From contig NZ_JACHMF010000001.1 of NCBI RefSeq assembly GCF_014204895.1, positions 8,928,001 to 8,992,000 of the forward strand: a stretch of DNA of 64,000 bases. Reading direction: 5' to 3'. Below the pieces are notes generated by a model. That model ran no database searches, had not been told where the DNA came from, and worked only from the letters and a program-made list of their open reading frames with translations. Every line of letters begins with the position of its first letter. The first letter of the stretch is position 1. The DNA is from Paractinoplanes abujensis (GTDB taxonomy: Bacteria; Actinomycetota; Actinomycetes; Mycobacteriales; Micromonosporaceae). This document shows positions 29,485 through 37,348 of this stretch, piece after piece. Made by a program: the position numbers and the translations under genes.

Positions 29485-31775
29485 CAAGCTTCGCCGCGGC
29501 CGACCTCCAAGCCGAACAGGCGTACCTCACCACCCTCTACAACCGGCTGGACGGTCTGCGGGCGCAGGCCGACGAGCGGCTCAAAGCCATTCTGCTCGAG
29601 GCCGGCGGCACCCCCCAGGGCCGCGCGCAACGCGAGGCCACCCGCGCCCATTACGCCGAGCAGCTCGCGCAGATGAATGCGGTGGAAAACGCGCTCTGCT
29701 TCGGCCGCCTCGACTTCGTCGCCGATCAGCCGCGCTACATCGGACGGATCGGACTGTCCGCCGAGGAGCACGACCGCGATCCGCTTCTGGTCGACTGGCG
29801 GGCGCCCGCGTCGCGGCCCTTCTACCTGGCCACCGCCGTCTCGCCCGACGGGGTGAAGCGCCGCCGCCATCTGCGCACCAAGGGCCGGGTGCTCACCGCC
29901 ATCGACGACGAGGTGCTCGACCTCGAGGCGGGCGAGAGCGGCGGCCGGGAGGACGTGACCGGTGAGGCGGCGCTGCTGTCCGCGCTGACCGCCAACCGTA
30001 CGGGCCGGATGCGCGACATCGTCGAGACCATCCAGGCCGAGCAGGACGAGGTGATCCGGGCCGGGCTGCCGGGCGTCATGGTGGTGCAGGGCGGCCCCGG
30101 CACCGGCAAGACCGCCGTCGCCCTGCACCGCGCGGCGTACCTGCTGTACACGTACCGCGGTCAGCTGACCAAGCAGGGCGTGCTGATCCTGGGGCCCAAC
30201 CCGACGTTCCTGCGCTACATCTCGCAGGTGCTGCCGTCGCTGGCCGAGACCGGGGTGCTGCTGGCCACGCTGGGTGACATGTTCCCCGGCGTACGGGCCC
30301 GGGCCGTCGAGCGCCCGGCCACGGCGGCGCTGAAGGGCCGCACCACGATGCTCGAGGTGCTGGAGCGGGCGGTCGCCGACTGGCAGACCGTGCCCGAGAC
30401 GTACGCCGAGGTCGACCACGACGGCTACCCGCTGCGCATCGAGCGCTCGGTGCTGGAGGACGCGCGCGCCGTGGCCCGCCGCTCCGGCCGCCCGCACAAC
30501 GTGGCCCGCTCGATCTTCGTGACCGAGGCGATCCACGCCCTGTCGCTCGAGATCGCCGAGCGGATCGGCGCCGACCCGCTGGGCGGGGACAACCTGCTCT
30601 CCGCGGCCGACCTGGCCGAGACCCGCCGCGAGCTGCGCGAGGACATCGACGTTCAGCAGCTGCTGTTCGACTTCTGGCCGGTGCTGACCCCGCGCCGGGT
30701 GCTGCGCGAGCTGCTCAGCGACCCCGACCGGCTGGCCTCCGCGGCGGCCGGGCTGACCGCGGCCGAGCGGGCCCTGCTGCTGCGCGACCGCGACGCCCGC
30801 TGGACGCCGGCCGACGTGCCGCTGCTCGACGAGCTGGCCGAGCTGCTCGGCGTGGACGACACCCTCAAGGCGCGCCAGGCCGCGCAGGAGAGGCGTGAGG
30901 CCATCGAGTACGCCGAGGGTGTGCTCGAGATCGTCGAAGGTTCCCGGTCGCTCGACTTCGAGGACCAGGAGGAGGAGATCCTCTCCGCGACCGACGTGGT
31001 CGACGCGAGCGCGTTCGTCGAGCGGCACGAGGTGCTGGACACGCGCACCGCCGCCGAGCGGGCCGCCGCCGACCGTACGTGGGTCTTCGGGCACGTGATC
31101 GTCGACGAGGCGCAGGAGCTGTCCCCGATGGCTTGGCGGCTGCTCATGCGGCGCTGCCCGAGCCGATCGATGACAGTGGTCGGCGACGTCGCCCAGACCT
31201 CCGAGCTGGCCGGCACCACGACCTGGGAGCAGGTCTTCGAGCCGTACGTGGCCCAGCGCTGGAATCTCGTCGAGCTGACCGTCAACTACCGGACACCGGC
31301 CGAGGTGATGGCGGTGGCGGCCGACGTGCTGGCCGCGGTCGACCCCGCGCTCGAGCCGCCGCGCTCGGTGCGATCGGCCGGGGTCGAGCCGTGGGCGCTG
31401 CGGGTGCCGCCGGTCGCGCTCGCGGCCGAGACAATCGCCGCCGTACGGCTGGAAGCCGCTGAGGCCGGTGCGGGCCGCGTGGGGGTGCTGGTGCCCGAGT
31501 CACGTCAGGCCGACCTGGGGCGCGCGCTCGTCGAGGCGGTGCCCGGGGCGGCCGTGGGGGAGCAGCCCGACCTGCTCAACCAGGTGGTGCTGATGACCGT
31601 ACGGCAGGCCAAGGGTCTCGAGTTCGACTCGGTGATCGTGGTCGAGCCCGATGAGATCATCGCCGAGAGCCCGCGCGGCCTGTCCGACCTCTACGTGGCG
31701 GTCACCCGGGCCACCCGGCGGCTCGGGGTGCTGCATACGGCCGACCTGCCCAAGGTGCTCAGCGCGCTGGCTTAG
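29481..31775 (+). CDS. helD: HelD-like RNA polymerase-recycling ATPase
   Basis: A 764-residue UvrD-like superfamily 1 protein. The N-terminal antiparallel coiled coil (residues 1-70) fits the arm that enters the RNA polymerase secondary channel. Walker A is QGGPGTGKTAVALHRAAYLLY, the Walker B/DEAQ block is VIVDEAQELSPMAWRLLMRR, and late motifs are TVNYRTPAEVM and TVRQAKGLEFDSVIVVEP. HelD proteins pull RNA polymerase from DNA or RNA and help it recycle; some relatives protect against rifamycins. TTG 29481 was chosen from AAAGGGGAG just upstream. A TAGTCT -10-like box lies at 29400. No rifamycin-associated repeat was recognised. Confidence 0.9.
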   Translation: MSSFAAADLQAEQAYLTTLYNRLDGLRAQADERLKAILLEAGGTPQGRAQREATRAHYAEQLAQMNAVENALCFGRLDFVADQPRYIGRIGLSAEEHDRDPLLVDWRAPASRPFYLATAVSPDGVKRRRHLRTKGRVLTAIDDEVLDLEAGESGGREDVTGEAALLSALTANRTGRMRDIVETIQAEQDEVIRAGLPGVMVVQGGPGTGKTAVALHRAAYLLYTYRGQLTKQGVLILGPNPTFLRYISQVLPSLAETGVLLATLGDMFPGVRARAVERPATAALKGRTTMLEVLERAVADWQTVPETYAEVDHDGYPLRIERSVLEDARAVARRSGRPHNVARSIFVTEAIHALSLEIAERIGADPLGGDNLLSAADLAETRRELREDIDVQQLLFDFWPVLTPRRVLRELLSDPDRLASAAAGLTAAERALLLRDRDARWTPADVPLLDELAELLGVDDTLKARQAAQERREAIEYAEGVLEIVEGSRSLDFEDQEEEILSATDVVDASAFVERHEVLDTRTAAERAAADRTWVFGHVIVDEAQELSPMAWRLLMRRCPSRSMTVVGDVAQTSELAGTTTWEQVFEPYVAQRWNLVELTVNYRTPAEVMAVAADVLAAVDPALEPPRSVRSAGVEPWALRVPPVALAAETIAAVRLEAAEAGAGRVGVLVPESRQADLGRALVEAVPGAAVGEQPDLLNQVVLMTVRQAKGLEFDSVIVVEPDEIIAESPRGLSDLYVAVTRATRRLGVLHTADLPKVLSALA

Positions 31776-31790
31776 TTCTGCGCACGGAAA

Positions 31791-31816
31791 GGGGCTCGGC
31801 ACGAATGCCGAGCCCC
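31791..31816. terminator. Bidirectional terminator between helD and the second FliA gene
   Basis: A perfect 11-bp stem (GGGGCTCGGCA with its complement) is closed by a CGAA loop, 16 bases after helD and 11 before the convergent sigma gene stop. Short A and T-rich flanks occur on both sides. Confidence 0.85.
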
Positions 31817-31826
31817 CTCTTGTGCG

Positions 31827-32738
31827 TCAGACGGCCGCGAGCGGGCCGCGGCTGTACGCGGTGTGGCCGTGCGCGTTGGTCAGCGCCAGCCGGCTGCGCA
31901 CCGAGGTGTTCTCGGCGATGTTGTTGTAGTAGGAGGCGCGGCGACGGGCCGTGATGCTCTCCGGGTTGTCCGGAACCGGCGCCAGCTCGGGGCTGAGGTG
32001 GGTGTTGAGGCCGTCCTTGAGCAGGGCCAGCGCCTCGGCCCGGAGCTGCGACACGCGCGACTCGGTGACGCCCAGGTCGGCCGCGATGTCGGCCATCGGC
32101 CGCTCCTGCAGGAAGTACTCGGTGATGACGACCTGCAGGCGCTCCGGCAACGAACCGATCGCGTGGTGCAGGTAGCCGATCTGCTCGCGGCGCAGCAGCA
32201 TGTCCTCCGGACCCGGGGTCTTCTCGGTGACCAGGTCGTCGGCGCTGCTGGTGGTGAAGCCCTGCAGCGACAGCACGGTCGCACGCTGCACGTCGGTGTC
32301 GGTCTGCTTCAGGTCGCTGGTGGTGGTGCCGAGCGCCTGGGCCAGCTCGTCGGCGGAGGGCGTGCGGCCCAGCGTCGTGGTCAGCGCCTGGCGGGTGGCG
32401 TCGGTGGCGCGGGCCTTGGTGCGCACCGAGCGGGTCGCCCAGTCGAGGGCGCGCAGCTCGTCGAGGATGGCGCCGCGGATGCGGGTGCTGGCGAAGCGGT
32501 GGAACGGGATGCCGCGCTCCGGGTCCCAGCTGCGGGCCGCGGTGACCAGGGCGTGCAGGCCGGCGCTGGTCAGGTCGTCGCGGTGGATGTGGTTGGGGAT
32601 GCGGCTGAGCATGTCACGCACCAGGTGGCCGACGAGCGGCATGTGGGTGCGGATGATCTCCTCCTGCTCGGCGGCGGACAGCACCGTGACAGCGGCGGTG
32701 TCGGCAACGAAGTCGGCAGCGTTCGCGGTGCTGGTCAT
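31827..32738 (-). CDS. fliA: FliA/WhiG-family RNA polymerase sigma factor (second copy)
   Basis: A 303-residue paralogue of the 27841 sigma factor. It shares HMPLVGHLVRDMLSRIP, RIRGAILDELRALDWATRSVR and the region 4 helix-turn-helix MADIAADLGVTESRVSQLRAEAL. Region 4 and the DELRxLDWAxRSVR box are almost identical in the two, so their promoters may overlap in sequence. The N-terminal 25 residues differ. GGGGGAGA precedes the ATG. A CTCA-N17-GACGAA element 60-90 bases upstream looks like a promoter of the same sigma class. Confidence 0.9.
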   Translation of the reverse strand: MTSTANAADFVADTAAVTVLSAAEQEEIIRTHMPLVGHLVRDMLSRIPNHIHRDDLTSAGLHALVTAARSWDPERGIPFHRFASTRIRGAILDELRALDWATRSVRTKARATDATRQALTTTLGRTPSADELAQALGTTTSDLKQTDTDVQRATVLSLQGFTTSSADDLVTEKTPGPEDMLLRREQIGYLHHAIGSLPERLQVVITEYFLQERPMADIAADLGVTESRVSQLRAEALALLKDGLNTHLSPELAPVPDNPESITARRRASYYNNIAENTSVRSRLALTNAHGHTAYSRGPLAAV

Positions 32739-32802
32739 GTGTGTCTCCCCCGTGGTCGGCGGCCCGTTCTCGCATCGGGCTCGTCGGCGTTACACAGGGA
32801 GG

Positions 32803-32829
32803 TTCGTCAGCGGTCAGGTCCCGATTGAG
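32803..32829 (-). promoter_or_regulatory. Possible FliA-type promoter of the second FliA gene
   Basis: On the minus strand CTCA (32829-32826) is followed after 17 bases by GACGAA (32808-32803). This matches five of six -10 positions of the Actinoplanes FliA consensus that I recall as [T/C]TCA-N16/17-GCCGAA. Predicted transcription would begin about 60 bases before the ATG. Confidence 0.4.
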
Positions 32830-32951
32830 TACCGCGAAGGTGCGGAAAAGTTGCTGCGACATGGCGGCGATCGCGGCGGCCACGCTGTGGGTTGGTTGAG
32901 AACTCCGGCCCGTGTCTTTTCGCCGTTGCCCGCGCCTGGCACCTTTGGCGC

Positions 32952-33467
32952 ATGGACCTCACCGACTCCGCCTGGGTGATCAACTTGATCGCCGGTGTGG
33001 CGATCGCGATCGGCGTGGTCGGGGTGGTCGTGCCCGTCGTGCCCGGCCTGCTGCTCAGCTGGGCCGGGGTGCTGTTCTGGGCGTTCTTCGGCGAGGGCAG
33101 CGACGCGCTGCGCTGGCTGGTGCTGGTCGTGGCGACCGCAGTGGCCCTGCTCGGCGGCCTGATCAAATATCTGGTGCCGGGCCGCCGTCTGAAGGGCGCC
33201 GGCGTGCCCAACTCGGCGCTGCTGGCCGGCGGGCTGCTCGGCGTGATCGGCTTCTTCGTGATCCCGGTGCTCGGCCTGCCGCTCGGCTTCGTGCTCGGGG
33301 TCTATCTGGTCGAACGCATGCGGCTGGGCCCCGGCCAGGCCTGGCCTTCCACCAAGTACGCGCTGCACGCGGCGGGCATGGCGATGCTGATCGAGTTCAC
33401 GGCCGCGCTCGCGGTGGCCGTCGTGTGGGTCTTCGGCCTGCTCTGGTCAGGCTGGGCCCTGCCGTAG
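32952..33467 (+). CDS. DUF456 family membrane protein
   Basis: A 171-residue membrane protein with four to five helices and the repeated glycine-rich pattern of DUF456 (GVVVPVVPGLLLSWAGVLFWAFFGEG, then GAGVPNSALLAGGLLGVIGFFVIPVLGLPLGFVLGVYLVE). The function of the family is unknown to me. ATG 32952 begins MDLTDSAWVINLIAG; no clear ribosome site is seen, so the message may be leaderless. It stands alone, divergent from the sigma gene, in a 213-base gap. Confidence 0.85.
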   Translation: MDLTDSAWVINLIAGVAIAIGVVGVVVPVVPGLLLSWAGVLFWAFFGEGSDALRWLVLVVATAVALLGGLIKYLVPGRRLKGAGVPNSALLAGGLLGVIGFFVIPVLGLPLGFVLGVYLVERMRLGPGQAWPSTKYALHAAGMAMLIEFTAALAVAVVWVFGLLWSGWALP

Positions 33468-33486
33468 ACCCTGCGCCCGCGGCAAC

Positions 33487-33585
33487 GGCCGGCCCTGCAT
33501 CCGCAGGCGGCGTCACGGCCGGCCCTGCGCTCGGGGGGCAACGGCCGGCCCTGCGCTCCGGGGGCGGCGTTATGGCCGGCCCTGC
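33487..33585. repeat. Four irregular direct repeats around GGCCGGCCCTGC
   Basis: The 12-mer occurs at 33487, 33517, 33543 and 33574, with the flanks CGCTC-GGGG also repeated in the last three copies. The spacing is irregular (30, 26 and 31 bases). The last copy lies inside the 3' coding end of the carboxypeptidase gene. Confidence 0.8.
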
Positions 33586-34901
33586 GCTCCGGGGCGCCGG
33601 CGCCGGCGCTGCACCAGCAGGAGCAGCAGGGGAGTGCCCGCCAGCAGCAGCGCCACCGAGGCGGCCGCGGCCACCGAGAGCAGCCGGGGAGGCTCCTCCG
33701 TGCGGGCGGCCGAGGCAGCCGGCGGCGGGGCCGGCTTCAGGGCCGGGGCGGCGGTCACCGGCGCCACGTCCTGCGGCGAGACCAGCTTGCCGACCGATTC
33801 GTCCCGGGGCAGCGAGAAGCCCCAGTCGAGCAGCGCCGCCCCCTGCTGCCAGCCGCGCAGCGGCCGGGCCTCGGCGCCGAGCAGCGTCACCACCAGGCGG
33901 CGGCCGTTACGCTGGGCCGCCCCCACGTAGCTGTGCCGGGCCAGCGTCGTGAAACCGGTCTTACCGCCCAGCGCCCCGGGATAGTTGAAGATCAGCTTGT
34001 TCTCGTTCTGGAACTGGAACCCGCCCTTCTTCAGCTGGGGCTGCGCCGGCATCTGGGCCTTCTTCGTCAGCACGTAACGCCGGAAGTCGGCGTTGGCGAA
34101 CGCCACCCGGGCGATCAGGGCCAGGTCGTACGCGCTGGTGAACTGCCCTCGGCCGTCGAGCCCGGACGGGGTGACGGCGTGGGTCTGGTAGGCGCCGATC
34201 CGCCGGGCCAGCGCGTTCATCTCGCCCACGGTCCGGCGCACGCCGTCCGGGCCGCCGCCGCCGGCCAGCCGGGCCAGCGCGTTGGCGGCGTCGTTGCCCG
34301 AGTTGAGCATCAGGCCCAGCCACAGCGTCGAGATCGGATATTTGCCGCCCACCAGCAGGCCGACCGCGGAACTTCCGGGCTCGATGTCGAGGTCGCTGGC
34401 GGCCACAGTGATCCGCTGGTCCGGGTCGAGCTTGCCGATCACGGTGGCGGCCAGCAGGGTCTTCTGGACGCTGGCCGGGGTGTGGAAGACGTGCGGCCCG
34501 CAGCCGCCGAGCACTTCGCCGGTGTCGAGGTCGGCCACCATCCACGTGGTGGCGGTGACCGCCGGGGGCGCCTTGGCCCCGGGCGGGATGACCAGGCCGT
34601 GGGTGGCCAGCGCGTCGCCACCGATGGCGCTGCCGACCGGGTCGTCGGGCGGCGGCACCGGCGCCGGGGGCCGGTTGGGCGGGGGCGCCACCTTGGGCTT
34701 AGGGCAGGGGATGGCGGGCGCGGCCCGGACGGCAGCGGCCGGGGCAGCAGCAGGTGCGGCCAGCGCGGCAGCGGCCGGGGCGGGCGGGGCGACAGCCCGC
34801 GCGGCAGCGGTCAGCGCGGTCGCGGCCGGAGCCGGAGAGGCCGGGGTGAGGGCGGGCAGGAGGGCGGCGGCGCAGGCCGCCGCCAGGACGCGGCGGATCA
34901 A
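33570..34901 (-). CDS. D-alanyl-D-alanine carboxypeptidase (S11, PBP5-type)
   Basis: A 443-residue enzyme. A signal peptide and a long Ala/Pro-rich N-terminal linker precede the catalytic domain. The domain carries the SxxK motif (S144 in TPASVQKTLLAA), the SGN motif (MLNSGNDAANALA) and the KTG motif (GGKTGFTT). A C-terminal membrane helix (VAAAASVALLLAGTPLLLLLV) and an arginine tail anchor it outside the membrane. It trims the terminal D-Ala of peptidoglycan stem peptides. The TTG start overlaps the stop of the upstream gene by four bases, so translation is probably coupled. Confidence 0.9.
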   Translation of the reverse strand: MIRRVLAAACAAALLPALTPASPAPAATALTAAARAVAPPAPAAAALAAPAAAPAAAVRAAPAIPCPKPKVAPPPNRPPAPVPPPDDPVGSAIGGDALATHGLVIPPGAKAPPAVTATTWMVADLDTGEVLGGCGPHVFHTPASVQKTLLAATVIGKLDPDQRITVAASDLDIEPGSSAVGLLVGGKYPISTLWLGLMLNSGNDAANALARLAGGGGPDGVRRTVGEMNALARRIGAYQTHAVTPSGLDGRGQFTSAYDLALIARVAFANADFRRYVLTKKAQMPAQPQLKKGGFQFQNENKLIFNYPGALGGKTGFTTLARHSYVGAAQRNGRRLVVTLLGAEARPLRGWQQGAALLDWGFSLPRDESVGKLVSPQDVAPVTAAPALKPAPPPAASAARTEEPPRLLSVAAAASVALLLAGTPLLLLLVQRRRRRPGAQGRP

Positions 34902-35326
34902 GGCCAGGAGACCCCCGCCTCGAGCCGCTGATCGAGCAGCTGCCGCAGCGGAACCGTCTCGCCGTCACCGCCGCCCGCGCCCACGATCAGCCGGGGCAGG
35001 CTCGGGGTCAGCTCGGCCCCGGTGAAGCGGGCGCGCAGCGACGCCGGCACGGTCAGCACGTAGTACTCCCCGTCCTCGCCCACGGCGACCGATCGGTTCG
35101 ACTTCAGATACCACCCACGCACATGGGTTCGATACGTGGCCCGGCCGTCGAAGGTTCGAGCCTGGAGCGTGTGGGCGGGCAGACCGCGCTCGCCGGCGCG
35201 CCGGACGAAGTCGTCGAGCAGGGCCGCCGCCTCGCGGGCCTCCGCGGCCCGGCCGGCCTCGAGCGCGGCCGCGTGGCCGGCGATGGCCTGCCGTCGCTGT
35301 TCCTGCCAGTCGGCGTCGCGCTCCAT
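34898..35326 (-). CDS. Conserved hypothetical protein, 142 aa
   Basis: The N-terminal half is a charged helix pair (MERDADWQEQRRQAIAGHAAALE, then EAAALLDDFVRRAGERGLP). The C-terminal half is strand-rich and contains RTHVRGWYLKSNRSVAVGEDGEYYVLTVP. I recognise the pattern as a recurring actinobacterial hypothetical but no function. ATG 35326 is chosen because residues upstream in frame look non-coding. It is coupled to the carboxypeptidase gene, which may point to a cell-envelope link. Confidence 0.7.
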   Translation of the reverse strand: MERDADWQEQRRQAIAGHAAALEAGRAAEAREAAALLDDFVRRAGERGLPAHTLQARTFDGRATYRTHVRGWYLKSNRSVAVGEDGEYYVLTVPASLRARFTGAELTPSLPRLIVGAGGGDGETVPLRQLLDQRLEAGVSWP

Positions 35327-35526
35327 GCCAGCGACCCTAGGTGATGCCCCGCCGCCCGGCCAAGCCGAGCTTTCCGTGCTGATTCCGGTGAATGCCCGTA
35401 CGGTCATTTGAATAGCCCGTCGGCGCGGGCCGGGAAGAGAATTGCGAATTCACGCCGGACAGTTGCGCGCGAAGGCGGTTACGAGCAACACTTGGCGCGG
35501 TTGGTCGGGCGGACTCGGGAGTCGTT

Positions 35527-35874
35527 ATGGCGCGGCAGGTAATCACCACTCTGATCGACGATCTGGACGGAAAGAAGGCCGACCGCACGGTCGAGTTCAG
35601 TCTGGACGGCATTAACTACACGATCGACCTTTCCGAGGCCAATGCGGGGAAGCTGCGTAAGGCCCTGGATCCGTACATCAACGCGGGCACCCGGCTCGGC
35701 CGTTCGGCCGGTCGCATCCCGCCCCGGCGCGCCGGTTCCGGCCGCACGGCGGGCTCCCGCGACGAAAACCGCCAGATCCGCGAGTGGGCCACCGCCAACG
35801 GGCATCAGATTTCCGAGCGCGGGCGCATTCCACAGAGCGTGACGCAGGCTTACCGCGCGGCGAACGGGCACTGA
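35527..35874 (+). CDS. lsr2: Lsr2 nucleoid-associated protein
   Basis: A 115-residue protein. The N-terminal dimerisation domain opens MARQVITTLIDDLDGKKADRTVEF, a basic linker follows, and the C-terminal DNA-binding domain is IREWATANGHQISERGRIPQSVTQAY. The RGR motif inserts into the minor groove of AT-rich DNA. Lsr2 silences horizontally acquired low-GC genes and bridges DNA, like H-NS. Its length and both domains are complete. It is divergent from the hypothetical gene, with 200 bases of promoter space that is relatively AT-rich. Confidence 0.96.
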   Translation: MARQVITTLIDDLDGKKADRTVEFSLDGINYTIDLSEANAGKLRKALDPYINAGTRLGRSAGRIPPRRAGSGRTAGSRDENRQIREWATANGHQISERGRIPQSVTQAYRAANGH

Positions 35875-35909
35875 CCGGCACCCGCCCGCCGCGCGTGCGG
35901 AATTGCGCG

Positions 35910-36797
35910 CTACGAAAGGCGCAGCCGGGGCAGCCGCGCGGCCACCGATTCCAGCACCTTTTCGTCGCCCGCATACCAACTCGACTCGCGCGGCCAATGG
36001 GTGATCACGTCGGTGAACCCCAGCTCGCGGGCGCGCCCGACGGCGTCCTCGAACGTCTCGGTGCTGCTCAGCGAATAGACCGGTGACGAGTCCAGGTTCA
36101 GATAGCGCGGCATCGCGTCCCGGGCGCGGCCGGCCGCGTCGAGCGCCGTCTCGAATCCGGCCGTGATCCGGGCGACGTTCGCCCACCAGTCGTCGGCCGT
36201 CTCGGGTGCGGCCCCGGTGACGCCGGTGGTGACCCAGCCGTCGCCGTGCCGGGCGGCCAGCCGCAGGGCGCGGGGCCCGTTGGCGGCGACCACGAACGGC
36301 GGGCGCGGTTTCTGACACGGCCCGGGGGTGCTGCGGGCGTCGACAGCGGCGTAGTAGTCGCCCTTCCACGTCGTCGCCGGGTTGGCCAGGATCGTGCCGA
36401 GCAGGTCGAGGAACTCGGTGAAGCGGTCGACCCGGGCCCGGGGCGTGAGCTCGGGCTCGCCCAGCACGGCCGAGTCGAACCCGGTGCCGCCGGCGCCCAG
36501 CCCGAGCAGCAGGCGGCCCTGCGAGATGTCGTCGAGCGCGGTGACCTCGCGGGCGAAGTGCACCGGGTGGCGGAAGTTGGGGGAGGCTACGTACGTGCCC
36601 AGACGGATGCGGCGGGTCACCATGGCGGCTGCCGTGAGCGTCGGGACGGCGTCGAACCAGGGGCCGTCCACCAGGTCACGCCAGCCCAGGTGGTCGTACG
36701 TCCAGGCGTGGTCGAAGCCGTACTCCTCGGCGCGTTGCCAGCGCCGCCCGGCGACGGACCAACGGTGGTCGGGGAGGATCACGATGCCGATGCGCAT
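35910..36797 (-). CDS. LLM-class F420-dependent oxidoreductase
   Basis: A 295-residue luciferase-like TIM-barrel protein. It opens MRIGIVILPDHRWSVAGRRWQRAEEYGFDHAWTYDHLGW and contains RIRLGTYVASPNFRHPVHFAREVTALD and GRLLLGLGAGGTGFD, all typical of the F420-using group. The substrate is unknown. It lies 14 bases downstream of a MarR gene on the same strand, so the regulator probably controls it. Confidence 0.88.
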   Translation of the reverse strand: MRIGIVILPDHRWSVAGRRWQRAEEYGFDHAWTYDHLGWRDLVDGPWFDAVPTLTAAAMVTRRIRLGTYVASPNFRHPVHFAREVTALDDISQGRLLLGLGAGGTGFDSAVLGEPELTPRARVDRFTEFLDLLGTILANPATTWKGDYYAAVDARSTPGPCQKPRPPFVVAANGPRALRLAARHGDGWVTTGVTGAAPETADDWWANVARITAGFETALDAAGRARDAMPRYLNLDSSPVYSLSSTETFEDAVGRARELGFTDVITHWPRESSWYAGDEKVLESVAARLPRLRLS

Positions 36798-36811
36798 CGG
36801 GCGACGCTACC

Positions 36812-37276
36812 TCACGCCGTCCGCAGGGATCCGTCCTCGTCCTTGTCGTCGCCCGCCGCGGCCGTGGCGAACGCGCGGAGCGAACGTACGAGATCCTGGC
36901 GTTCCTCGTCCTGCATGCGGCCCAGCACTTCCTCGAGGGCCTGGCGGCGGCGCTCGCGCAGGTCGTCGAGCAGGCGCCGGGCGGCCGGGGTCAGCAGCAG
37001 CCGCACCTCGCGCCGGTCCCGTGGGTCGGGCACGCGCCGCAGCAGCCCGGTGGCTTCGAGCCGGTCGCACAGCCGGCTGGCCGACGACGGCACCACCTCG
37101 AGCGCCTCGGCCAGGCGGCTCATGTTGGTGTGCCGGGTGTCCGCCACGATCGCCAGCACCCGCAGCTGGGCGGGCGGGACGTTCGTGGCGTGCCCCAGGC
37201 CGGCCGATTCCAGCACCGACACCAGCGCGTCGACCGTCGACTCGACGGCAGCGGCGGCGTCGGAGACCCGGTCCAT
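36812..37276 (-). CDS. MarR-family transcriptional regulator
   Basis: A 154-residue regulator with the winged-helix pattern RHTNMSRLAEALEVVPSSASRLCDRLEATGLLRRVPDPRDRREVRLLLTPA-type core; the DRREV wing arginine cluster is diagnostic. AAGGAAA lies eight bases before ATG 37276. MarR proteins usually repress themselves and an adjacent enzyme until a phenolic or oxidised ligand binds. Here the adjacent enzyme is the LLM oxidoreductase. Confidence 0.88.
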   Translation of the reverse strand: MDRVSDAAAAVESTVDALVSVLESAGLGHATNVPPAQLRVLAIVADTRHTNMSRLAEALEVVPSSASRLCDRLEATGLLRRVPDPRDRREVRLLLTPAARRLLDDLRERRRQALEEVLGRMQDEERQDLVRSLRAFATAAAGDDKDEDGSLRTA

Positions 37277-37348
37277 GGCGGATGTTTCCTTGTTCGTCAG
37301 ACGGAGCACGACCCAGTGCGCCTTGCCACTACCCGCCCGAGCGAAACT

